Assembly (NCBI GenBank): GCA_032027145.1
Contig: JAVSMP010000001.1
Coordinates: 3,229,116-3,293,115 of the forward strand
Length of the DNA stretch: 64,000 bases
Direction of reading: 5' to 3'
Source: Ignavibacterium sp.
Lineage (GTDB): Bacteria; Bacteroidota; Ignavibacteria; Ignavibacteriales; Ignavibacteriaceae
In this document: in pieces, positions 47,501 through 55,565 of the stretch
Layout: every line of letters begins with the position of its first letter
How positions within the stretch are numbered: the first letter of the stretch is position 1
Notes under the pieces: generated by a model
The model's database searches: none
Seen by the model: only the letters and a program-made list of their open reading frames with translations
Told to the model about the DNA's origin: nothing
Program-made: the position numbers and the translations under genes

Positions 47501-47625
47501 AATTCCTCAACATCACGGCTTCTTAATTTTAGAATCCGGTAAATACCAAAGTCCAAATCGGTATTATTTAACTGGAAAAGTTCTTTTAATAATTCAATAA
47601 AATTTTCTTTTGGATTTTGCGGCAT
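44542..47625 (-). CDS. Long beta-class DNA methyltransferase (type III-like Mod)
   Basis: 1027 residues, about 350 longer than usual type III Mod proteins. Motif IV DPPYNT is at 511-516 and motif I FAGSGTT at 792-798; this IV-before-I order defines the beta class and adenine or cytosine exocyclic-amine methylation. The first ~480 residues (LDFGIYRILKLRSRDVEEFI, coiled-coil stretches, then WREEDVQEAIKL) are an extra module found in a long-Mod subfamily. It is the first gene of a three-gene coupled operon with res and a small ORF. The target site cannot be predicted. Confidence 0.88.
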   Translation of the reverse strand: MPQNPKENFIELLKELFQLNNTDLDFGIYRILKLRSRDVEEFINNVLPEKLEEVKKKLADRASADVKRDLETVTTELKTTYGNDFETKVDQYGQIELFKEKYSRYSLLKEKLDNARISEELETDVYNELYRFFERYYEEGDFVTKPRAGDKTYMIPYDGEEVKLYWANYDQYYIKTGENFKNYVFTNGEEGEDKITVEFRIKDVETSVNNNQNQKGRLFIPAEDFYEWNEADKKLSIYFYYKVPDENEKETWGSKQSVKKDNKGINEQLIIALERKINETNYPQLSLFFSKEREVNKKQQKVFYYHLNRYTSLNKFDYFIHKDLKKFLMRELDYFLKNEILSINFLDPDWREEDVQEAIKLNVVKAGVIREAAYTIIDFLSELENFQRRLFEKKKFVVQSEYVMTMAMIPEEVYSEVVEAIVNDAEKKQINEWVDLGFLESNEICKEEIENNKGLVIDTKFFNDGLKFKLLNYIERIDEKSNGLLINSENWQGLNVIENKYKNNVTLSYIDPPYNTELDRQQGKFVYKDSFEHSTWVDMMSDRLNKVKKVLAKDGLQFQSIGDDELARSISLYENSGYRVLGNFVWRRTRTGGHLSNTVNKLSDYVLITDLNYPKQFLFGGKADPEESQPLNKNGNSIKELIFDIGKITFINEDNGEFEIQPGEYGTTASIVRVLEKIRVRNKMNMNPVRLEGNFTWTQNFLKEELEKGATIIIKDKDKMLPRFFREGESSKPFPSMPNEDIKVGTNEDGSALLYSLFNENKFDYPKPITLLEAIIKSKTYFNDKGLIIDYFAGSGTTGHAVIKLNKEDDGNRKFILMEMGEYFESVLLKRLKKIMFAAEWKDGKPKDRENLDGYSTILQYQKLEQYEDSLNNIVFDEQEIELEFEDRIKYRFREGAENSASIMMVDRFADPFNYKMEILQQNERKLQNVDLVTTFNFLLGIDVDKIKTEEHNGRIYRIITGTKKQQNYFVVWRKFDDSLRLDDERDWIKSLPYFDMNAKLYCNADNGFGAESTEAEFKRLMFEDVK

Positions 47626-47648
47626 CTGAATTCCTTAATTCTTTTAAT

Positions 47649-47815
47649 TTTGTCATTTTTCTTCCCTTAGATTTCTCCCGGAGTTTATCCCGATTTTTTC
47701 GGGAGTCGAAATGACAACACACACTGTCATTTCGAGTGAGTCCTCGAGCGAGAAATCTTTCATTCACTTCTCACTTTGTCATTTTGAAGAAGCGAAGCGA
47801 CCGAGAAATCTTTTC
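47649..47815. repeat. REP/BIME-like palindrome cluster
   Basis: Between two divergent defence operons. It contains TCCCGA-TTTTT-TCGGGA (47688-47704) and three related TGTCATTT(T/C)GA(A/G)...GAGAAATCTTT units, one inverted (47670-47715) and two direct (47725-47763, 47778-47813). Probably mobile intergenic repeats; they may also bear the promoters. Confidence 0.75.
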
Positions 47816-47893
47816 TTTTTTCTTCTCTTTCTTTCAATTTTTGTAAAAATATCATAATTTGCGTTAAATTACTACAAATTTTCGTTCTTTTTA

Positions 47894-48832
47894 ATGAATA
47901 AACTAAATTATTCAAGCATTGTAGAAGAACATATTAGGTCTCTTGACGACAATGCTTTTCTTGAAGTTTGCAGTAGATTACTGGAAAAATTATTTCCTGA
48001 TCACAAATCATCTGTAAATGGGGAAAGCGCCAAACAAGGGATTGTAATTGAATCGGTTTTGTATAAAGCATTGCCTTCTAATTTAAACTCAAAATCGGTT
48101 CTTAAAAATTTATTGCCCAAAAATAAAATCCAGTTTAATTTTTGCACTTTGTTTGCAAAAGATTCCGGTTCAGTTGATGGTAAAATTAAGGAAAAGTTGA
48201 ACAAATTATACCCCGGAAATGTTTTTAATATTTGGTCGCCTTTGGATATCTCCGCCAAAATCCTTTCCTTTGAAATGAAAGATATTACTTTTATTCTCGG
48301 TTCAAATTCTTTGCTCGCTTCCTATATGTACAACACCTACAGTGAAGAAAGAGACCGCTCGATTCTGAAATCAATTTTTGATTATTTATTTAATGCGCCG
48401 CTTCCAGCTGATTTTAAAACGCTCGCCGAAGATGATATTAAACTAAAAAAAATTGAAGAAAAGATTCCCTTAAATTTTGGGAAATATCAATTCGATATTG
48501 TTAAAGATATGTTTGTTAAATGCTTCTCCAATATATTATTGGCTGAACAATTTTTGAAGTACCAGCTCGAAATAGATTCACGCCAAGTTGATTTTTTAAT
48601 TAAAAGGATTCGGATGTCATTCTGTGAAATCAGAGATATTGCTGATTATCGTGTTATACTATACGATTATAAAATCATAGAAAAGATTGCCAAAACTTTA
48701 GTCCAGCCTGAACATCGCGATGATGATTATTACATTCACAATGCAACTGCAATTGTATTTTTATTTTTTGAAGCTTGTGAATTTGGCGTAAGGACGGAAG
48801 AAGAATTAAAAGAACCTTCTTTTTGGAGCTGA
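47894..48832 (+). CDS. ABC-3C system effector/C-terminal-domain component
   Basis: 312 residues with no TM segment. The N-terminal ~130 residues (FLEVCSRLLEKLFP...KQGIVIESVLYKALPSN ... FNIWSPLDISAKI) look like a degraded restriction-endonuclease-type fold, but I cannot assign catalytic residues. The C-terminal ~170 residues are all-alpha (LNFGKYQFDIVKDMF, IRMSFCEIRDIADYRVILYDYKIIEKIAKTL), as in the shared ABC-3C C-terminal domains. It is the first gene of a three-gene operon with a small middle component and an ABC-type ATPase, the arrangement of ABC-three-component systems. No ribosome-binding site is obvious. Confidence 0.65.
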   Translation: MNKLNYSSIVEEHIRSLDDNAFLEVCSRLLEKLFPDHKSSVNGESAKQGIVIESVLYKALPSNLNSKSVLKNLLPKNKIQFNFCTLFAKDSGSVDGKIKEKLNKLYPGNVFNIWSPLDISAKILSFEMKDITFILGSNSLLASYMYNTYSEERDRSILKSIFDYLFNAPLPADFKTLAEDDIKLKKIEEKIPLNFGKYQFDIVKDMFVKCFSNILLAEQFLKYQLEIDSRQVDFLIKRIRMSFCEIRDIADYRVILYDYKIIEKIAKTLVQPEHRDDDYYIHNATAIVFLFFEACEFGVRTEEELKEPSFWS

Positions 48833-48841
48833 CAAGAATAG

Positions 48842-49078
48842 ATGATTATTCCGAATAAATACGAAGACTTAAACCAGAATCCTTTAATTATTGGGTCATA
48901 TATAATAGAGCATCTAAAAGATAAGCCGTACAATATTGAAAAACTTTTTCAAAGGCTTCGTGAAAAACATTTGCTTAATTTAGAACAATATTATAATGCT
49001 ATAACATTTTTATGGTGGGCTGATATAATTACTTTTTCAAATTCTCAACTAAATTTAACAAAAAATGCTGCTGAATAA
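48842..49078 (+). CDS. ABC-3C system middle component (small wHTH-like)
   Basis: 78 residues. PNKYEDLNQNPLIIGSYIIEHLKDKPYNIEKLFQRL followed by FLWWADIITFSNSQLNLT matches the pattern of ABC-3C middle components: a short winged-helix-like protein with a final beta hairpin. It starts 9 bases after the effector stop and its end overlaps the ATPase gene. It is expected to bridge effector and ATPase. Confidence 0.7.
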   Translation: MIIPNKYEDLNQNPLIIGSYIIEHLKDKPYNIEKLFQRLREKHLLNLEQYYNAITFLWWADIITFSNSQLNLTKNAAE

Positions 49079-50846
49079 ATTATACACCATTGGTAAGGAA
49101 TTTTTTGAACCGATTGAATTTCAACCTGGTGTTAATTTTATATTCGGTAAAAAAGAAGTTGATACAGATACTAAGGAATCACTTAACGGAATCGGCAAAT
49201 CCGCCTTACTTGAATTAATTGATTTTGCTCTTCTGTCCTCATTCAAGAAAAATGAAGGCAAGAGAATTTATGATGCTAAAAAAGCTGGTATACTAAATGG
49301 CATTTCGGTAGTTCTTGAATTTACTGTTGATGATGAGGTTTATAAAATAATTAGGCCATTCGATACACCGGCTCGCATTAAATTTTCACAAATAGATTCC
49401 GCTCCGGTCGAATATTATATTGAAGATTTAAAACCCGTTCTTTGCGATCTTATTTTCAAACGTCCGGACTATCCCGGTTTCTATTCCAATCAATGGTTAA
49501 GAAAACTTTTACCCTTTTATATTAAAATACAATTTGCAAAAGATCATAAGTTCACCAATCCTATAAAATACTTGAAAGGTTCTTCTCTTCCTGAACTTAT
49601 TCAATATCATTTCTATTTACTTAACATCGATAATGAAATATCCCATCTAAATTATGAAGTTCAGCAAGAATTGAAAAAGCTTGGCCCCGCGCTCGATGAA
49701 GTAAGCGCTATTCTTAATGTGACTTATAACCTTAAAGAAATTCCGGCAGCAGAAAATAGAATAAGTAATCTTGAAATTGAAATCGAAGAATTGAACCGTT
49801 CAATCGATGCCTTCAAATTAAAAAAACAGTATAAGGTTGAAGAAAGCAAAGCGGATAAATTAACCTCTGAAATTAAGCAGCTTTGGTTTCAGAATAATAA
49901 TGATCAACAAAAAATTGATAATTACCTTGAAAGTTTTAACCTTGAATTGGGTTTTACTACTTCTAAAGTAAAAAGATTATACGAAGAATTTAATTCTTTA
50001 CTTGCCGATAATATTAAGAAATCTCTCGATGAAGTAATTGCCTTTCGAAAATCTCTCGTTAAATCACGAAGTGAATTTTTAAAAGATGAAATCGAAAGGT
50101 TAAAAGGTGTCATTAGCGAAAGGGAGGCTAAAATAGAAGCGATGGACAAAGAGCGAAGCAGTATTTACAAATTTTTATCAGCCCAAAAAGCCATTAAAGA
50201 TTTAACTTCCGCTTATCGCTCTCTTGATGACCTAAAAACTGAGATGAATGATTTAAAAAGCAAAATCACTATCTATCAAAATCTTTCCCGCAAAAAAATA
50301 TCAATTGAAAAACAAGAAAAAAATATTGAAGCCGACTTGTTGGATTTCAAAGATAAAATTAATCGGCAGCAATTTGAATTTGCTCGTGTATTATCCGGAA
50401 TATACCACAGACTTTATGCAGACATCAAAGCCCCCTCTGAATTTGTTATAAGTACAAATTTCAAAACTGATGCAAAGCTTACGATAAGTATTTTAGAATC
50501 CAGCAAGATGCTTTCAACCGGCAGAAATCAAGGGAGAACACTAATATATGATTTATCCGTTTTATTTTATTCAATAGAAAAAGGTTACAAGGCGCCTCGT
50601 TTTTTAATCCACGATGGAATATTTAATGAGATGGATAAAACACATTTGATTGAACTATACAAATACTTAAATGAACAGAAAGCAGACGGCAAAGAATTTC
50701 AGTACATCCTTACTTTAAATGAAGAAGGAACACTCACAGACAATTTCGGCGAAGCAGACTTGCTCACTCCCGAAAAAATTGCCAATGAATCTATAAAAGT
50801 ACTTACACCAACTAAATTATTATTTGGAGTAGATTACTCTATATGA
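49065..50846 (+). CDS. ABC-3C ATPase (DUF2326 / SMC-Rad50-like)
   Basis: 593 residues. The N-terminal half-ATPase has an atypical P-loop, LNGIGKSALLELI (Gly42, Gly44, Lys45, Ser46), after FIFGKKEVDTDTKE. The middle (~200-430) is coiled coil (IEIEELNRSIDAFKLKKQYKVEESKAD; SDLKTEMNDLKSKITIYQNL-like stretches). The C-terminal half carries the signature-type LSTGRNQGRTLIYDLSVLFY and Walker B RFLIHDGIFNEMD (Asp517). DUF2326 ATPases are part of ABC-3C conflict systems. The gene overlaps the middle component by 14 bases and the next ATG by 4. Confidence 0.82.
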   Translation: MLLNKLYTIGKEFFEPIEFQPGVNFIFGKKEVDTDTKESLNGIGKSALLELIDFALLSSFKKNEGKRIYDAKKAGILNGISVVLEFTVDDEVYKIIRPFDTPARIKFSQIDSAPVEYYIEDLKPVLCDLIFKRPDYPGFYSNQWLRKLLPFYIKIQFAKDHKFTNPIKYLKGSSLPELIQYHFYLLNIDNEISHLNYEVQQELKKLGPALDEVSAILNVTYNLKEIPAAENRISNLEIEIEELNRSIDAFKLKKQYKVEESKADKLTSEIKQLWFQNNNDQQKIDNYLESFNLELGFTTSKVKRLYEEFNSLLADNIKKSLDEVIAFRKSLVKSRSEFLKDEIERLKGVISEREAKIEAMDKERSSIYKFLSAQKAIKDLTSAYRSLDDLKTEMNDLKSKITIYQNLSRKKISIEKQEKNIEADLLDFKDKINRQQFEFARVLSGIYHRLYADIKAPSEFVISTNFKTDAKLTISILESSKMLSTGRNQGRTLIYDLSVLFYSIEKGYKAPRFLIHDGIFNEMDKTHLIELYKYLNEQKADGKEFQYILTLNEEGTLTDNFGEADLLTPEKIANESIKVLTPTKLLFGVDYSI

Positions 50847-51110
50847 AAGATGAAGATTTTAAATATGAACTTCTGAAATCATTTCATCAACAATTTGCCC
50901 AGAACCAGAACCACAATCAAGGATAATATTCTTCAAGATGACAGATAGCTTTACGATTTGGTAGTAAAAGCAATGATGGATGATTATTGCTCAAATTACA
51001 TAATTGATAACTCACCGCATCTTTACGCGAGTTTAACCAAATATGAAATTCAGAACTATATCAATTATACAACTTTTAAGATGATGAAAGAATCATTAAG
51101 AACTTTTTAA
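50843..51110 (+). pseudogene. Probable remnant of a small gene after the ABC-3C ATPase
   Basis: An ATG overlapping the ATPase stop (ATGA) opens 27 codons (MKDEDFKYELLKSFHQQFAQ then stop at 50926). After ~45 bases a second frame (50973-51110, 45 codons, beginning MMDDYCSNYIIDN) continues with similar composition. The first part looks like the start of a longer protein coupled to the operon; frameshifts or a deletion would explain the two pieces. Alternatively both are tiny genes or neither is coding. Confidence 0.4.
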
Positions 51111-51125
51111 CTTTAACAATAACGT

Positions 51126-52085
51126 ATGAATCCTGCTTTACAACAAAATAATTATCTGAAAAAGGATCTTTTTGGACTGATAATCAATGAGCAAATTGAA
51201 GTAAACATTTATGCTGATGAGATAATGTCAAGGAAGTGCCCATATAGCGGTAACTACTGGCATTATATAGGCATTATAGTCGAAGATTGCAGTAATCCAT
51301 TGTTACCGGATATTATTTGTGAAAGATTTTGTAATAACTTTGATAAAAAATCTCCCTACTATAATAAGAACAATTTACCTATTCATTGGGTTGATATATG
51401 TTCTGCTGATGAAAAAAATATTTGTAAAAGATGGTTCCAATACATTCTTAATCCATCCAAAAGTCATAAAAAATTTTATTGCTACATTCTCGGAATAAAT
51501 GATAGCAATCTGAACAAAGAGGAATTCGATCCTAACAGCAATTTCAATTCTAAATATAACCGATTTTTTAGAACCGCGATTAAATATGCACTTAAGTGTT
51601 TCTTCAGAAATAAAAAGATTACTATTAAGAACATCTATCACGAACAAGGACAGCAGCAGCTTCATCACTATTTCCCTTGGCACGTCATTCATAAATTGCA
51701 TTCCGAAGAATCAAATTTCACATTCCAAAAAAATGAAATAGAATTTTTACAAAAAGATCATACAATTGATGAACGCTCGAATATAATTCAACTTATTGAT
51801 TGCGTATTAGGTGCTGTTACAAATGTTATTCACGGAGTAGAAGAAAGCAATAGAGGGAAATACAGAACGGAATTATTAAATCTTATGCTGCCTTTAGTTC
51901 AGCGAATTATTAGAGAACCGCAAAACAAAAACAGTCCTTATTCACATTTTAATAGAATTATGATCAGATTTTTCCCAAAGGAAAAAACAGATTTGAATGA
52001 TCCTCAGAGATATAGAAACCAATTTTATAATGTCAGACCATTGAAATATGAAGATGATATTTCCGGTCAAGGAAAGTTATTTTAA
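51126..52085 (+). CDS. DUF3800-like putative RNase H-fold nuclease
   Basis: 319 residues. The N-terminal IYADEIMSRKCPYSGNYWHYIGIIVE (Asp, Glu after the first strand) and the later DERSNIIQLIDCVLGAVTN follow the DUF3800 pattern of an early acidic residue and a C-terminal QLxDxxxG motif. DUF3800 proteins have a predicted RNase H-like fold and are frequent in defence islands. KNIYHEQGQQQLHHYF lies between. It reads with the small HEPN-like gene 42 bases downstream, so the two may work together. Function inferred from fold and context. Confidence 0.55.
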   Translation: MNPALQQNNYLKKDLFGLIINEQIEVNIYADEIMSRKCPYSGNYWHYIGIIVEDCSNPLLPDIICERFCNNFDKKSPYYNKNNLPIHWVDICSADEKNICKRWFQYILNPSKSHKKFYCYILGINDSNLNKEEFDPNSNFNSKYNRFFRTAIKYALKCFFRNKKITIKNIYHEQGQQQLHHYFPWHVIHKLHSEESNFTFQKNEIEFLQKDHTIDERSNIIQLIDCVLGAVTNVIHGVEESNRGKYRTELLNLMLPLVQRIIREPQNKNSPYSHFNRIMIRFFPKEKTDLNDPQRYRNQFYNVRPLKYEDDISGQGKLF

Positions 52086-52127
52086 AAAATCTTATGCTCT
52101 AACATCATCAAACGTAATACCCAAAAT

Positions 52128-52703
52128 ATGAACGAAAATAAAAAACTTGACGAAGCCAAATATTTTTTAGAAATAATGAAATCTCAAAAAATGAAAAGAA
52201 AGGATTTTGAGAACAATTTAAGTGCTTTTTTAACATCATCACGTTCTGTTTTTCAATATGCCCAGAAAGAATGTAAAACTATTTCTGGTGGTCAAACTTG
52301 GTATGATAAAAAAGTTAATTCCAATCAAGTAATTAAATTCCTTAAAGACAAAAGAGATTTAAACATTCATAGTGAACCGCTCAAAACACAAGCCGAGCAT
52401 TTTATAGAATCAACAGCAACAATTTACGTGAGCGGCACTGCAACAGTTACTGATAAGGATGGAAATATTATATCGCAAAGCGAATTCGGACAAAAAGCCC
52501 CTAAAATAAATTCAAATATAACTAAGGCCTCGATTATTTATAGGTTCAATGATTGGTCTGGCAAAGAAGAAATAATTACTCTTTGCGAATTATATATCGA
52601 AGAAATAGAAAAATTTCTTGATGAAGGGAAAAAATTAAAATTTATTATGGTTAAAATTGTTATACAAATGCTTGTACGGTGCAACAACATAAAAGCATAT
52701 TAA
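52128..52703 (+). CDS. HEPN-like hypothetical protein
   Basis: 191 residues. The N-terminal helical part (EAKYFLEIMKSQKMKRKDFENNLSAFLTSSRSVFQYAQKE) and KFLKDKRDLNIHSEP, with R76-x4-H81, have the look of HEPN domains, whose RxxxxH motif can be an RNase active site. A beta-rich middle (ATIYVSGTATVTDKDGNIIS) and a C-terminal helix follow. It follows the DUF3800-like gene. HEPN assignment is a pattern match by eye and could be wrong. Confidence 0.45.
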   Translation: MNENKKLDEAKYFLEIMKSQKMKRKDFENNLSAFLTSSRSVFQYAQKECKTISGGQTWYDKKVNSNQVIKFLKDKRDLNIHSEPLKTQAEHFIESTATIYVSGTATVTDKDGNIISQSEFGQKAPKINSNITKASIIYRFNDWSGKEEIITLCELYIEEIEKFLDEGKKLKFIMVKIVIQMLVRCNNIKAY

Positions 52704-52705
52704 TT

Positions 52706-52735
52706 TGTCCAGTTTTTTAATTAAAAAACTGGACA
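52706..52735. repeat. 30-bp perfect palindrome
   Basis: Arms TGTCCAGTTTTTTAA and TTAAAAAACTGGACA join without a loop, immediately after the HEPN-like gene. It could be an intrinsic terminator active on both strands or an operator. Confidence 0.6.
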
Positions 52736-52745
52736 TTTCTTGAAC

Positions 52746-52774
52746 CGGCGTAGTCAATGACAGCGCCGTTTTTA
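52746..52774 (+). terminator. Rho-independent terminator
   Basis: Stem CGGCG/CGCCG with a 13-base loop, followed by T5. Confidence 0.65.
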
Positions 52775-52887
52775 TTGATTCTATTTGGAGAATACAAATA
52801 AAACTAAACTTTCCATCCTCTAATTCTTTTCCTAATTTTACTAATATCATTTTAAGTATGTTATTAGCATCAATTCATAATTAAAAT

Positions 52888-54549
52888 ATGACTCAATCTG
52901 AACTATTAAATAAACTAAACAAATTACTTGCTCTTCCTGGAGAGACAGAGCTTGTGGAATTCAAGGAAGCAAGAAACGATTACTCTTTTGAAAAACTGGG
53001 TAAATACTTTTCTGCTTTAAGCAATGAAGCAAATCTTAAAAACAAAAATTGTAGTTGGCTAATCTTTGGTGTAAATAAAAATCACGTTGTTGTAGGAACC
53101 AATTATCGTAACTATCGCCCGGCTTTGGATTCTCTTAAATCTGAAATCGCAAATAAAACTACTAACCGGATTACTTTCGTAGAAATCTTTGAAGTAAATC
53201 ATCAAAACGGTCGCGTTGTTTTATTCCAAATTCCTGCAGCTCCGCCCGGAATTCCGGTAGCGTGGGAAGGTCATTATTACGGACGCGATGGAGAAGATTT
53301 AGGTGCGTTAAACCTTCAAGAGATTGAACAAATTCGCAAGCAAGCTAATCAATTCGATTGGTCTGCTCAAATAATTCCGCAAGCTTCAATCAATGATTTG
53401 GATCCAACAGCAATTCTAAAAGCCCGCGAAGTATACAAAGCAAAAAGTAAGGACAAAGCAATATTCAGTGATATTAATAATTGGAATGATGCTGCATTCC
53501 TTGATAAAGCTAAAATCACTATAAATGGTAATATTACAAATGCAGCAATAATTTTACTTGGCAAACCCGAATCAACTCATTACTTGTCACCGTCAGTTGC
53601 AAGAATAACCTGGAAACTCGAATCAGAAGAATCCGGCTACGAACATTTCGACCCACCGTTCTTCTTAACGATAAATTATCTTTATCAAAAGATTCGTAAC
53701 TATAACTACAAAATACTTCCGGCTGATAGTATTACACCGATTGAAGTCAGCAAATATGAGCAATGGATTATTTTGGAGGCATTAAATAACTGTATAGCTC
53801 ATCAAGTCTATTCACTCAACTCACGGATAAATGTAATAGAAAAAACCGATGAATTGATTTTTACCAATGCCGGAAAATTCTTTGAATGAAATCTTGAAGA
53901 ATATCTTTTCAAAGATAAAACACCGGAAAAATATCGCAACAGTTTTTTAGCACAAGCAATGGTAAACCTTGGAATGATAGATACTGTTGGTCACGGAATA
54001 AAAAAGATGTTCCTTGAGCAGAAGAAAAGATACTTGCCTTTACCCGAATATGATTTTTCTATGCCTGATAGAATAACACTAAAAATCTATGGTCGTATTA
54101 TAAATGAAAACTATTCAAAACTTCTTATTGAAAAAGCAGACTTAGATTTATACACAACATTTCTATTGGACAAAGTTCAAAAAAGTCAGCAGCTAACAAA
54201 AGAAGAATCACAGCATCTTAAGAATCAAAAACTCGTTGAAGGCAGATACCCTAATATTTTTGTAACATCAAAGATTGCATCCATCACTGGTGATAAAACT
54301 ACCTACATTAAGAATAGAGCATTCGATAAAGATTACTATAAAAAATTAATTTTTGAATACTTATCTGAATATCATTCAGCTTCCAGAGAGGACATTGACA
54401 AATTATTATTGAATAAGCTTCCTGATGTTTTGAATGAAAAGCAAAGGTTGAATAAAATAAAAAATCTATTGTCTGAACTTTCTCAAAAAGACAAAAGAAT
54501 AAAAAACGTTGGCACTCGCTCCATTTCTAAATGGATTCTCGTTAAATAA
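52888..54549 (+). pseudogene. AlbA_2/HATPase_c_4 regulator broken by one TGA
   Basis: The frame is open from 52888 to 54549 (553 codons) except for a TGA at 53887-53889 (codon 334). Protein homology continues through the stop: before it ...LIFTNAGKFFE, after it NLEEYLFKDKTPEKYRNSFLAQAM and VDTVGHGIKKMF-like sequence, where relatives read through. Domains: N-terminal AlbA_2 (Schlafen-type DNA/RNA-binding; ETELVEFKEARNDYSFEKLGKYFSALSNEA), then a GHKL-like ATPase segment and a C-terminal wHTH. A GGA-to-TGA change would explain it. TGA ends other genes here, so recoding is unlikely. Confidence 0.75.
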
Positions 54550-54980
54550 TTTAGAAAAGAAAATCGAACATTTTAGAAAAGGATTAGCAGAGGTTATTGC
54601 ATAAATCTTTATAAATCAAAGGATTTCCTTTTCTAAAACCCTCTTTACTTCTTGCACAAAATCTGTTTTTTAGAAAAGAAATTAGACAATCTTTAGACAA
54701 TAATTAGCCAATCATTTAGACAATAAAATCACTAAATATTACGTTTTCATTTAATAATCAAAACATTTTTAGCCAATATTTAACCAATGAATTAGCTGTA
54801 AAACTCATACTTTTAGCTGTAAGTAAGCTGTAAACAATAAGTTTTAAGTTCAGTAAGTCCCTTTTGTTCTTTTCTAACCTTATATAACTCCAGTAAAGAA
54901 ATCGCCCTTTTTAGTAAAGCCCAAGTAAAACTATCCTTATAACTTACCATAGAATAAGAATTTACCTTTTCTAAAAATCC
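54550..54980. other. Repeat-rich AT region, candidate replication origin
   Basis: No coding frame. TTTTAGAAAAG or its complement occurs, exactly or nearly, about six times (54551, 54571, 54627 inverted, 54668, 54869 inverted, 54965 inverted). Between ~54680 and ~54790 there are at least six TTAG(A/C)CAAT-type direct repeats, followed by three (T)TAGCTGTAA-type units. Short iterated sites beside an AT-rich stretch are typical of origins recognised by element-encoded replication proteins; this is inference. Confidence 0.5.
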
Positions 54981-55076
54981 TTTCACTTCTCGCTGGGAAA
55001 CTATTATTTAAGAAATGAACGAACCAAAAGAGGAACATCATCAAGCAACGATACATTTGTGGTCTCAGTTCACCTG

Positions 55077-55240
55077 CCCCGCCAAATTATTTTAATACTT
55101 ACGATCCAGCTATTGTTTAATTTGGCGGGGTCTGACATTGTCAGCCAGATTTACATAAGAAACATTATATAACTGGGTTAAGTAGTTCTATCTGATACTT
55201 TGTAGTTCTATCGAAGTCATATAATGTTGGCTTATGTAAA
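55077..55240. other. Nested inverted repeats, structured non-coding DNA
   Basis: CCCCGCCAAATTA (55077-55089) pairs perfectly with TAATTTGGCGGGG (55118-55130). Next, TTTACATAAG (55150-55159) with CTTATGTAAA (55231-55240), and ACATTATAT (55162-55170) with ATATAATGT (55219-55227), make a long stem whose loop holds two direct copies of GTAGTTCTATC (55182, 55202) 20 bases apart. Could be an origin, transfer or resolution site, or an RNA. Confidence 0.6.
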
Positions 55241-55263
55241 CTCGGCACGTTACCTTGTCAGTT

Positions 55264-55426
55264 CATCATCGCTCATTCCGGGTGGCTCGTTCCTCGCCAC
55301 ACCCTTCATTCGCTTTCATTGGTAGAAAGCATCATTTAATCATAATATTTTTTGTCCTGTCGAAATATTTTAGATTAAACATCGCTTCATTACGGCGGCT
55401 CGTTCCTCGACACGCCTTCATTCCGC
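55264..55426. repeat. Two direct REP-like copies
   Basis: Two ~49-base units, 55264-55313 and 55378-55426, share GGCTCGTTCCTCG(C/A)CAC(A)CCTTCATTC and the preceding CATCGCT(T)CATT. They are dispersed repeats rather than genes. Confidence 0.65.
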
Positions 55427-55565
55427 TCATATAGGCAAGCGACACGCTGGAATTTATCCCGATGCAAATCGGGCTTCAGCTTACACTGGTAAAAAGAAAC
55501 CAACATAAAACATTTCCTTTGTATAATTAACTTTTTCTTTCTTATTGTTCTCTAAAAAACGACCT

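Noticed and set aside
53887-53889. TGA recoded as glycine or selenocysteine
   Set aside because: TGA ends several normal genes here, the residue is not in a redox motif, and no selenocysteine stem was seen; a nonsense mutation is simpler.
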